Positions 32,918 through 41,908 of a DNA stretch of 64,000 nucleotides are shown here, in pieces. Origin of the DNA: Primulina eburnea (Eukaryota; Streptophyta; Magnoliopsida; Lamiales; Gesneriaceae). Under the pieces are notes generated by a model that saw nothing but the letters and a program-made list of their open reading frames with translations, did no database searches and had not been told where the DNA came from. Numbering within the stretch: position 1 is the stretch's first letter; each line of letters starts with the position of its first letter. The DNA lies in assembly GCF_022965805.1 (NCBI RefSeq), contig NC_133104.1, forward strand, positions 36,810,682-36,874,681, in the 5' to 3' direction. The position numbers were made by a program, and so were the translations under genes.

Positions 32918-35355
32918 GGTGAATTTGAATTCTATGAATCCTTAAAGGGGTGTTTCTGTTGTATGTTATTCTTTGTTTTTGAATGGATGAATTTGATTTG
33001 GATTCTTGGAATTATATTTGTTAATGTACAGTTATAACATATGTTTTTTGCTTTTAATGGATTACTGATTGGAATTTGGTGTTTAAAAATTCAAGATTTG
33101 CTCTATATGGTATCTATTTTTAGGATTGAGCCATGGGGGAAATGTTTCTATTTTTGCTAATGAAAGTATAGGATGCCTCTGTGTGAGATCATATGAATTT
33201 TTTGGGTCATCTTTATTTCTTGCTGCGGAAGTGTATCAGATTATATGGTCACGGATTCTTGTATTTGCTCTAAGAAGGTATGTCACATCATATTGGATGC
33301 ATATACAATCTGTTGTTGACATTACCGTGTGTATCTTGAGGATTTGCATTTACTTTATTTTTGTTGCATATGAAACTTATTTGAATTTCGAATGCTATGG
33401 CACTGGTGAATTAGTAAATATGTTGCTGATATTAGCAAGTCTGCATATTGAGAATTTGCGTTTACACTGTTGTTTGCTTATCACCAATATGTCCACAAAA
33501 CCCATGCATTGCGGTTTTATAGAGAATGATATGTTTGAAATGTATATTGAATAGGTGCAACGGATTTTTTTTATCATTCTCTTGTTCACGAATAATTGTT
33601 TGTTGGGGCAACTGGGGATTAGGTGGAATGGAACCACAACTCCATAAGTTTAAAGGAAGGTAGGTTGCGTGGTGACGGAACTCGAGAGAGTATAGAATAG
33701 AGTATGTAAACACATAATTTTCCTTCAGCATTATGGTATGCGGTTAACAGTTGTTTAAGCGATCTTGTTAATTTGTGTATCACTCATCTGTTTTCTTCGG
33801 GTTGTTTTTTTTACTGCAGTAACTTACCACACATTTTTTTAGAGGTATGGATGTGTGGTTACAATTTCATCAAAGATTCATTTCTTGATTTCAGATTGAG
33901 TCTTCTTAATTTGCCCTGGACCTTAGATCATGTTAGGCTTTAAAACTAGTTACGACTAATATAACTATCAAAACGTAGTGCTTATATCAGCATGCAATTT
34001 GAAATATGGAGTTATGATTTTATCGTCAAGTGTATCTACTTGTACAATATATGCTTGGTCGTCCATATTTACTCTCCGTTTTTCATGTGTGTATCCGAAA
34101 TTGCAGAAGCTGGGCGAGATTGAACCTAGGTGAGGTGCTTTGGTATATTTAGGGGAGTTGTATTTTTCGGTTTGTGGGCGAGTGCTACTCCCCCCAGGTC
34201 GTTCCGCCACTACTCTTTACTCCAAGCCCTGACCACTCCCCCCAGTTCGTTCCACCATTACTCTTTCCTCCAAGTTTATGCCGTGCCGGTGGTGGCAGCC
34301 ATGTTTGGTGCAAAATTATGATGTTTTACCTGTGTTTTCTGAAGTCTTTCGGGTTAAATGTTTCTACTTTCTTGATGCTGAGAGCTATCTTATCCCCCGG
34401 TAACCTAGGCATCCGGGCTTCGCCCCATTAATCAAGCGAGTAATCCTGAGAGAGAAGAACTACCTTCCTATTTGGTTTTCTTTGGTTCGCACTTTAGATA
34501 AATATAGATGAGGTCACAGGACTCATATACTATACACGGTTTCAGCCCCCGTTAGTCCCTCCAAGTTTGTATATAAACATCCTTGGTCTTTATGTAAATA
34601 AATATTCAAAATATTAATGTCTTATAGTAAATTGGATGAGGGTTTTAAATTTTTAATCCATTTATTTTGCGGTTATATTATGTTTTTAAAATATTGAAAT
34701 CTTATTTTTTTTTAAAAAAAAATATTGGGCAAATAATCATTTCTACAGGGGACGAAATTCAATTAGTTGATCATTTGAATCCATCCCAACGTTAATTAAT
34801 TTGAATAAACGGTCAAGTGTACGGAAGAAATATAATGCCCCAGCCGGCATGCAGTTAATGCTTGATATCTTTTTTCTATTTCAAAATATAAAATATTTTT
34901 GAACCTTGTCTATTCTTTTGAAATCAATTAGGATTAATGCTCTGTCACATTAAAAGCTAAAACCTAGCACTTTTGTAAACCTGTCCGAACAATCATAAAC
35001 CAAAAAATCATTTTTTGTTAGGTCTAACTAATCTATACATCATTCTAATTTTTTTTATTAGTTATCTTTATTTATTTATAATATTCATTTATATACTATC
35101 AATTTTATAATAATCTTATTTAATGAATTAATATTTCATTTAATTGTAATAATTAAATGTATAATTATTATCTTTAATTGTAATTTTCACTTAATACGTA
35201 GTTTTGTTGAAGAAAAAATAATTTGATTAAGAGTGATGGGGATATTTAGACATTTATCCAAAATCCACGGATGAGATTTTTTATAGAGTGACGAGGATCT
35301 TCAGACATTTATGATATAGATATAGGCATAACTTGATTCGAATAAGAAATATAAT
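32918..35355. other. 3' flank of the NHL gene and intergenic DNA
   Basis: 3' untranslated sequence follows to about 33,100. Frames of 60-142 codons at 33,126-33,731 have no recognisable features. A ~50-bp tandem duplication sits at 34,186-34,285. From 34,550 on it is AT-rich spacer. Confidence 0.5.
34186..34285. repeat. ~50-bp tandem duplication
   Basis: ACTCCCCCCAGGTCGTTCCG ... TACTCTTTACTCCAAG is followed by ACTCCCCCCAGTTCGTTCCA ... TACTCTTTCCTCCAAG, two adjacent units with few differences. Confidence 0.85.
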
Positions 35356-35363
35356 GGGATGAG

Positions 35364-35812
35364 TAGGGGTGTTCAAACTTCGGATAAAACCGAAAAAACC
35401 GAAAATCCAAACCGAAAAAACCGAACCGAAAACCGAATTTTATAATCGTTAATGTTAAACGAAATTAATTTGGGGTTCGGATTATAATTCGAACCGACTG
35501 AAAACCGAAATTAATAATTAATAATGTTATTTTTATTTTATATTTATTGAGAGATATATGAAAGCATATTTTGAATAAACTTAGTGATTGGTTGTTATGT
35601 AATTCATTCTGCTTATTTAAATAACTAAGAATCTTTAAACATAACATATATATTTTAATATATTTCTTTAGAATTTAAATGATTGTTCAAAACCGAAAAC
35701 CGACGTTTTCGGTAAAACCGACCGAACCGAAGAAAGGTGGATATCGATTATATTTGTAAATCAAAAACCGAAAAAACGAATAAAAACCGAAACGACCGAC
35801 CGTGAACCCCTA
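35364..35812. mobile_element. hAT-type MITE with AACCGAAA-rich subtermini
   Basis: Ends TAGGGGTGTTCA (left) and TGAACCCCTA (right) are inverted, and flanks GGGATGAG (35,356-35,363) and GGAATGAG (35,813-35,820) form an 8-bp target duplication with one difference, the hallmark size of hAT insertions. Inside, AACCGAAA and its variants are repeated near both ends (35,388-35,440 and 35,690-35,800), and no transposase is present. Non-autonomous element of 449 bp. Confidence 0.8.
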
Positions 35813-36037
35813 GGAATGAGGAATCGTACAGAGTGCGAACTTTGTTTGAATTAGGGCCGCAATTTTTTTATGTAACATAAAGACAATGTTGTGAGATTTA
35901 GAAAAATCTCCAAACTTTAATCTTGAATTTCGTGGTTTTTAAATTTTATTTGGTAAGAGGGATTCCATAATTACTTTTTTTAAATTATGTATGAAAATTT
36001 GAAAATTTCTTATTTGATGAAAAAGATATAAATATTG

Positions 36038-36107
36038 GGTTAAGCTTGAATGAGTAAGAGTTGTACTAAGATGGGTGGTCTCCTAGGAAGTTCTTGAGCG
36101 TCAGTTG
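36038..36107 (+). repeat. 5S rRNA-like segment in the first Cassandra LTR
   Basis: GGTTAAGCTTGAATGAGTAA, TACTAAGATGGGTGGTCTCC and TAGGAAGTTCTTGAGCG follow plant 5S rRNA from about position 50 to its 3' end (AAGTTAAGCGTGC..., GGATGGGTGACC, TGGGAAGTCC). Several substitutions, so it is a decayed copy. Not a 5S gene: the 5' half is missing. Confidence 0.85.
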
Positions 36108-36479
36108 CTCCGCTTGATTTGCCTGAATGAGTGGGGTAATAAAAAAGTAACGTCAAATATTAACGGGTAATATTGTCTCTGAAGAGGACAAGGTTCGGCG
36201 GTATGGAAGGGGTAAGACTGATATGTATATAAGAGATATGAGACAACACTATCACATATACACGCATATGCTCATACTCATGGACTGGACATGCCGGTGT
36301 ACTAGCACCCAAGTAAGTGCATTCTGCAATACCAAAAGTATAAGGAAATAAAATTACGGCTTGCTTAACAGCTATAACTTTTGTCATAGTGGTAAACTCT
36401 TGATCTTAACAATTGATATCAGAGTAAGGTCATAAGTTCCAGTTTATGAATAAGTATATTTCTTGGGAAGAGGAATGTT

Positions 36480-36546
36480 GAGTTAAGCGTGCATGAGTGA
36501 GAGCAGTGCTAGGATGAGTGTCATCCTAAGAAGTTCTCGTGCGTCA
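36480..36546 (+). repeat. 5S rRNA-like segment in the second Cassandra LTR
   Basis: GAGTTAAGCGTGCATGAGTG, AGTGCTAGGATGAGTGTCAT and AAGAAGTTCTCGTGCG match plant 5S rRNA more closely than the first copy; box A (AGTTAAGCGTGC) is intact and box C has changes. Confidence 0.88.
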
Positions 36547-36800
36547 AACAACTAATGTTCTGTCGCTTGATCTGTTGTCTAGGTGAGTTATAAAGAGTTA
36601 CGTCATATTTTAATGGGTAATATTCTATTTGAATGGAAAAGGGTCGGTGATAGGAAATGATAAAAGTGATATCTAAGATATATAAGACAACGCCAGCAGA
36701 TACACATGCACCTCCTCGGATTCATGGGACCTAAGAACCCAACCTATTAGCATCCAAGTAGGGATAATCTGCGTTGTCATAAATGATTATTTGGAATTAC

Positions 36801-37530
36801 TTTGTGTTGGTTTTATGTATGCATATCCCTTGATATATCTTGCTGATAGAAAAATGAAGTCTTGTAAACTGCGAGAAGCTAGTTTCCGGAGAAATATTTT
36901 GAGTTTAAGTTAAATACCAAGAGTTTTCATGATTGCAGTTTGACTCGATGAAGTGAGTTGTTCCAATTTGTATTAACCAAAGTTATTTAGTAAAATAATT
37001 CTTTAATAAGAAAGAAGAGGAAACGTAAAAATATTATCTTCAAAAAAATTGTCTTATTTACTTTTTGTCTATTATATTTTCTATTAGTTTACTTGCTTGT
37101 CATATGTGTAACATCTCAGCTCGACGACTGTTTTCACTATACCAACATGAGTATTTTTATTATATTTATGTTCTCACTCACATATTTTCTATACACTTTG
37201 TTGATATGAGTAGTATATATCAAATCTTTTATGTCTCGTGTGAAATTTGTTTATTCATGTTATCTGTCTCCTAATCATTGGTGATATTTTCATATTTTAT
37301 TATTAACAACTCATATTAATGTACCACCCTAGGAAACAATTTTGTCAGCTGTACGTATGTTGCACCAAGCTGAATTGCTAACTAACTTTACCCGCTAACT
37401 CGACTGAAGTCTTTTAAATAATATGAATCGACAAAATTTTCAAATACCTTATTCACAATCTCTAAACTCATTTTCGATCTAAAAATATTACAAACCTGAT
37501 TGCATGGTATTGGATATGTCTACGCTATGT
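36801..37530. other. Intergenic AT-rich DNA
   Basis: No gene or element recognised. A short open frame at 37,065-37,274 is hydrophobic by chance. Confidence 0.5.
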
Positions 37531-37539
37531 CATGTTATT

Positions 37540-37780
37540 GTCATGCGAAAAAAAGAAAAAATACTAACAGTTTAAATATAAAATATCAAAATTACTAAAA
37601 GACAAATATAATGAACGGAAATTATAAATTTCGAATGAAATAGCACTACATCAAATTTTATTGACTAGTCTCCACTCGATTTCGAGGATAATTCACTTAA
37701 AAATAGAGGTTAATGAAAATCTTATTATATTTTCAAATTTATCATAATAAATATTTTAGAAATAATTTCATTAAATTTGG
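37540..37780 (+). repeat. Diverged copy of the 0.5-kb repeat family
   Basis: Contains GACAAATATAATGAACGGAA, TAGTCTCCACTCGATTTCGA, TTAATGAAAATCTTATTATA and TTATCATAATAAATATTTTA, matching the better copies at 38,130-38,790 and 38,837-39,370 in the same orientation. Confidence 0.6.
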
Positions 37781-37960
37781 AAAATATTTTATAATTTTCA
37801 CAATTTGTGTTTATTTGTTTTAATTTTGAATTTATGTAGTCGTTAACAATTAAGCCTTAATTTAGGTCTGTTTAGTAACTAGATGTATGTTTTGTTACCG
37901 CGTGTGCATTTTATTTATATGTTATCTAGACCTACCTGACCTATAAAGTAGAAAGTAACA

Positions 37961-38115
37961 TGTGTGAGACGGTCTCACAGGTCGTATTTGTGAGACGAAT
38001 ATATTATTTAGGTCATCCATAAAAAAATATTACTTTTTATACTAGGAGTATTACTTTTTATTGTGAATATCGGTAGGATTGACCCGTCTCACAGATTAAG
38101 ATCCATGAGACCCAC
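37961..38115. mobile_element. Palindromic MITE (GTGAGACGGTCTCAC family)
   Basis: TGTGTGAGACGGTCTCACAG at the left end, CGTCTCACAGATTAAG and CATGAGACCC near the right end, and inside TATTACTTTTTATACTAG / TATTACTTTTTATTGTG. The same unit recurs at 38,392-38,560 (inverted) and in part at 38,652-38,720, 38,797-38,835, 39,171-39,235 and 15,690-15,790. Non-coding, high-copy type. Confidence 0.75.
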
Positions 38116-38129
38116 CCAACCTAGAAATT

Positions 38130-38790
38130 AAAGGACGTCTCTAAGAAAGTTCGACCCAGAAAGAAATATTTTTTAATTATCTTACACCTTTGATTTACTT
38201 GATATCAGACACATCGACAAAAAAAAATTATATAACGGTTTGAAACTAAAATTTGACTAATTAAAAAATTAAAATCGCAAAAAAAAAAAACAAATATAAT
38301 GAAAACAATTGTAATTTTCGAATAAATTATAGTACATCAAATATCATTCACAAGTCTCTATCCAAATTCAAGGATTATTAAATTGAGGAGTTGGTCTCAT
38401 GTGAGATCGTCTTACGGATCATAATCTGTGAGACGGATCATTCCTACCCATATTTATAATAAAAATTAATACTCTTAGCATAAAAAGTAATACTTTTTCA
38501 TGGGTGACTCAAATAAAAGATCCATCTCACAAATACGACCCGTGAGACCGTCTCACACAAGTTTTTGTTTAAACAGAGATCAATGAAAACCATATAGTAT
38601 GATATTATTTTTTCACAATTATCATAAAATAAGTAGTTTACCAATAAATTTTGGTGAATATCGGTATGGTTGACTCATCTCACAGATAAAAATTCGTGAG
38701 ATCGTCTCACAATATACCTATTTCAAAATCGAACCTTAGCTTTTATTCAATTCGTATTGAAAAATATAAAAATTATCAATTTAATTCAAA
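38130..38790 (+). repeat. Tandem repeat unit 1 (split by a MITE)
   Basis: Starts AAAGGACGTCTCTAAGAAAG and runs to TTATCAATTTAATTCAAACG. It matches unit 2 (38,837-39,370) almost throughout; the major difference is the ~180-bp MITE at 38,392-38,575 that unit 2 lacks. Confidence 0.85.
38392..38560. mobile_element. Second copy of the GTGAGAC MITE, inserted in repeat unit 1
   Basis: Reads GTCTCATGTGAGATCGTCTT ... CACAAATACGACCCGTGAGA ... CCGTCTCACACAAG, inverted relative to the copy at 37,961. Unit 2 has AAATAGAGATCAATGAAAAC where unit 1 has ATTGAGGAG, this MITE, then ACAGAGATCAATGAAAAC. Confidence 0.8.
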
Positions 38791-38836
38791 CGACTAAGAT
38801 CTCTGAGACGGTCTCACATGAGACCCACTCGATCTA

Positions 38837-39370
38837 AAAAGGACGTCTCTAAGAAAGTTCGGCCCAGAAAAAAATATTTTTTAATTATCTTACGCCTTTG
38901 ATTTACTTGATATCAGATACATCGACAAAAAAAATATATATAACGGTTTGAAACTAAACTTTGACTAATTAAAAAATCAAAATCACTAAAAAAAACAAAT
39001 ATAATGAAAATAATTGTAATTGTCGAATAAAATGATAGTACATCAAATTTCATTCACAAGTCTCTATCCAATTTCAAGGATCATTAAATAGAGATCAATG
39101 AAAACCATATCGTATGATATTATTTTTTCACAATTATCATAAAATAAGTATTTTAGTAATAAATTTTGGTGAATATCGATAGAGTTAACCCGTCTCACAG
39201 ATAAAGATTCGTGAGATCGTCTCACAAAAGACCTACTCCAAAATCGAACATTAGCTTTTTGTTTGAATTAAATTGATAATTTTTATATGATAATTTTTAT
39301 ATTCTTCAATACAAATTGAACAAAACAATGTTTTTAATATATAGTTAAATCCATATATATAAAAAATGAT
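38837..39370 (+). repeat. Tandem repeat unit 2; left arm of inverted repeat around NHL gene
   Basis: Starts AAAAGGACGTCTCTAAGAAA. Its right part (TTTTTGTTTGAATTAAATTG, AATATATAGTTAAATCCATA) is inverted at 40,285-40,400, and its middle part (AATAATTGTAATTGTCGAAT, CTCTATCCAATTTCAAGGAT) at 40,560-40,670. Confidence 0.85.
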
Positions 39371-39538
39371 ATTTAGATTTATTTTTTCTTGAAGTTTAAC
39401 AATTTATTACCTACATTTAGCTAATTTTAGGAACTTTAACAAAAGTCATACAAACAAAAAATAAATACAGAAAAAAGGAGAAAAGAAATCTTGGTAGAGA
39501 GAAGATCTACACTGATAATTAGCCACAGATAAAGAAGC

Positions 39539-40174
39539 TCAAACATGAACACCACAGCTCATTATCAACTGATACTTAATTACAGCAGGTCCAACAGCAA
39601 TCCCATTGTTCTTTTCACCGAAATTTATGTAAGCTGGACAATTCACACTCAAATGATACCTCCAAGAAACGAACGCCCCAACTTTCCATCTGATTCTGCC
39701 GCTAACTCTGATGTTAATCAGCACTGTTCCTGCAGTTTGATCCTTGTTTAGATACCCAGAATGATATGTTGCCAGTGGGACTGAGCTCCCGTAGAGAAAT
39801 GGCGACCAGACGATGGTATCTCTGTGTCCCTGGTAGGTGTTGGCAGGGAGGAGTGCGGGGAGTGTGATTTGCTGGCGGCGGTAGGAGGCGTAGACGTGGA
39901 TTTGTTCGTAGAGAATGGAGATTCTGCTGTTGGGGTTGTGGGAGGAGATGGTGGCCTGGAGGGTGGTGGTGAGGGAGTTGGTGGCGGTGGTGAGGTTGAA
40001 GGCGTATATGGTGGCGTCTTGGAGGATGAAACGGGGTTTTTTGGGGCGGAGGATGATGTATGTTACGAGGACGAGGAGGAGGATGAGCAGGATGAGGGAG
40101 AGAGCGGTGGCGAAGAGGCGGCGGGGGAGCTTTTTCCGACTGGTGTTGTGGTGGCTGGTCTCGAAGTCCGTCAT
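39539..40174 (-). CDS. NDR1/HIN1-like (NHL), LEA2-domain membrane protein, second gene
   Basis: 211 residues, intronless. A short basic cytosolic tail (MTDFETSHHNTSRKKLPRRL) leads into one membrane segment, residues ~20-45 (LSLILLILLLVLVTYIIL), then LRPKKPRFILQDATIYAFNL, the start of the LEA2 domain, ISSHNPNSRISILYEQIHVY with the NPN motif, and the C-terminal GRIRWKVGAFVSWRYHLSVN CPAY block of NHL1/NHL12-type proteins (quoted with a space because it spans two motifs). Unlike the gene at 32,150 it has almost no Pro-rich tail, so the two are distant family members and not a tandem duplicate. Likely plasma-membrane protein of the defence/stress-related NHL family. The coding strand is rich in C at third positions, which creates long antisense frames that are not genes. 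It is framed by inverted repeat arms. Confidence 0.9.
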   Translation of the reverse strand: MTDFETSHHNTSRKKLPRRLFATALSLILLILLLVLVTYIILRPKKPRFILQDATIYAFNLTTATNSLTTTLQATISSHNPNSRISILYEQIHVYASYRRQQITLPALLPANTYQGHRDTIVWSPFLYGSSVPLATYHSGYLNKDQTAGTVLINIRVSGRIRWKVGAFVSWRYHLSVNCPAYINFGEKNNGIAVGPAVIKYQLIMSCGVHV

Positions 40175-40284
40175 GGTGCGGTGGCGGGGCTCGGTGGAGT
40201 AAATGTGGTGAGGTGTGGGATGACAAAGGGAAAGTATTTCTTCCCCCTTTAATATGTTGAATACATTATTTATTTGGGAGATTT

Positions 40285-40670
40285 TTTTAAAATATGGATT
40301 TAACTATATATTAAAAACATTTTTTCTTCGATTCGTATTGAATAATTGAATTTAAAAATTATTAATTTAATTCAAACAAAATGCTAAGGTTCCATTCGAC
40401 ATATTTGAACTCAAGAAGCTAGTCTGATAATTTCCATACAATGATGAGCGGAACTTTTAACATAATAATACATATGACAATTATAAAATATTTTCCAAAA
40501 TTTATTACTAAAATATTTATTTTATGATAAATGTGAAAAAAAATATCTGCATTATGTGATTTTCATTAATCTCTATTTAATTATCCTTGAAATTGAGTAG
40601 GGACTTGCGAATAAATTTTATGTACTATAATTTTATTCGAAAAATACAATTTTTGTCCACTATGTCTTTC
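40285..40670 (-). repeat. Inverted copy of the repeat; right arm around NHL gene
   Basis: Reverse complement reads AATATATAGTTAAATCCATA, TTTTGTTTGAATTAAATTAA, CTTAGCATTTTG, TAAATAGAGATTAATGAAAA and ACAAATTG-type blocks in the same order as the left arm (39,370 to 38,990 read outward). Clear homology with scattered substitutions and indels. Confidence 0.8.
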
Positions 40671-40699
40671 AAATAACGAACTCTCGAAGTAGATCATTT

Positions 40700-41750
40700 G
40701 AACGAGATCTAAGAATTGGAGCAGTTATCAAGTACGAGCATAAAATTTGATGACGATATGATAGCTCTGATTGTGCTGGCTTCATTATCATAGTCTTGGG
40801 AGACTCTGAAGGTATCAGTAATGAACACAACACCGAGAGGAGTCGTGAGTATAGATTTCATCAAGTATGACATCTTGAATAAAGAGATGAGTCGGAGATC
40901 TCAAGGAACTTCTACCTCACAGTCAGATGTTTTGGCTGCTAAGTCAAGGGGGAGAAGGAAGATCAAGAAAAACACAAATCAGAAACCAAGAAGAAAAAAT
41001 TCATCGGGGAGATATGCCAACATAAAGTATTATCGTTGTGAAGAAAACAAACATATTAAAAAATAATGCCGACAACCGAAAGGCAAACATGGAGCTGATG
41101 ATGAGCAAACAAACGTCATTGACGAATTCAATGTTGTTCACGAGCTAAGGCAGAGGTCCGTAAATTTGTCAACTCAAGCAACTAGTTGGGTAATCGATAG
41201 TGGAGCAACAATCCACGTCACATCTTGAAGATAATTCTTTACATTATGCACACAAGGGGACTTTGGTATGGTCATGATGGAGAATAACGACTTATCTAGA
41301 GTCGTGGGAAAGAGAGATGTGAGCTTAACTACCATGGATGGCTCTATACATGTCCTGAAAAATGTTAGGCATGTGCCAAATATATGCCTGAGTCTGATAT
41401 ATGTCGAAATACTTTATGAAGAAAGTTTATGCACAATCATTCGAAATTGGGTATGTAAGAATTCAAGAGAAACACTTGTGGTGGCAAAAAAATTAAATAT
41501 GTCGAAGCTGTATGTAGTTCAAGAAAATCATTTTGAAGTTGTGAACTACGCAGTGGAAGAAAACTCAACAGAGTTGTGGCATCGACGTCTTAGCCAAATA
41601 AGTGAAAAGAATCTTGCACGCCTTGTGAGCAAGTAAATTCTACCCGATATAAAGCAGGCTCATATGAAACAATACACGAACTGTTTAGCCGAAAAACAAC
41701 ATTAGATATCATTCAAAAGTTCACCTCCTAGCAGAGCCGAAAAACAATAC
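40700..41750 (+). pseudogene. Ty1/copia relic, 5' part (gag, protease, GAG-pre-integrase)
   Basis: Frames give ALIVLASLS*SWETLKVSV-like Gag text (40,760-40,830), VVSIDFIKYDILNKEMSRRS, a decayed zinc knuckle YYRCEENKHIKK*CRQPKGK, then SWVIDSGATIHVTS, the copia protease active site, at about 41,185-41,226. LKNVRHVPNICLSLIYVE and LWHRRLSQISEKNLARLVSK belong to the GAG-pre-integrase region, and YTNCLAEKQH to the integrase zinc region. The reading stops around 41,745 where unrelated LTR DNA begins. Inactive. Confidence 0.85.
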
Positions 41751-41762
41751 ACGAACTGTCTA

Positions 41763-41908
41763 ACATTTTTTTTAGATGTAAAATGACCGTTTTACCTCTA
41801 GAAGCATAATTTTTTGTATTTATCTTTAGACCTCAAAACGACGTTTCAAATCATTCCAAACTTAACATATAACCTTAAAACACTCTCATAATTATTCCTT
41901 AGACGTAA
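41763..41908 (-). repeat. Piece of a minus-strand gypsy-type LTR (left fragment)
   Basis: On the minus strand it reads ACGTCTAAGGAATAATTATG, GTTTGGAATGATTTGAAACG and AAACGGTCATTTTACATCTA, style of a long gypsy LTR. Assigned to the same minus-strand LTR as 45,770-46,969 and 55,204-55,727 by position in the nest; the fit is plausible, not proven. Confidence 0.45.

Larger units (their letters stand above)
36036..36800 (+). mobile_element. Cassandra-type TRIM retrotransposon carrying 5S rRNA-like LTRs
   Basis: Two directly repeated segments, about 36,036-36,411 and 36,469-36,800, share 5S rRNA-like sequence and the following blocks (GTAATATT, GATATATAAGA, AGCA(C/T)CCAAGTA). Between them lies ATTGATATCAGAGTA (36,411-36,425), a decayed tRNA-Met primer site (TGGTATCAGAGC). 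This is the structure of Cassandra, a terminal-repeat retrotransposon in miniature whose LTRs contain 5S rRNA-derived pol III promoters. It has no coding capacity. Ends and TSD not fixed because the copies have diverged. Confidence 0.75.

Noticed and set aside
33126..33731. 142-codon frame and antisense companions downstream of the NHL gene
   Set aside because: Hydrophobic and Cys-rich by chance; no domain, promoter or splice pattern.
36038..36546. Functional 5S rRNA genes
   Set aside because: Only the 3' half of 5S is present in each copy, with substitutions, inside LTR-like direct repeats; better explained as Cassandra.
39714..40252. Frames of 142 and 170 codons overlapping the NHL gene
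   Set aside because: His/Pro-rich or Gly/Val-rich products caused by strong third-position C bias of the NHL coding sequence; no domain.
41641..41660. TAAAG as left partner of a target duplication for the minus-strand LTR starting at 55,727
   Set aside because: Copia coding similarity continues past it to about 41,745, so the insertion edge cannot be there.
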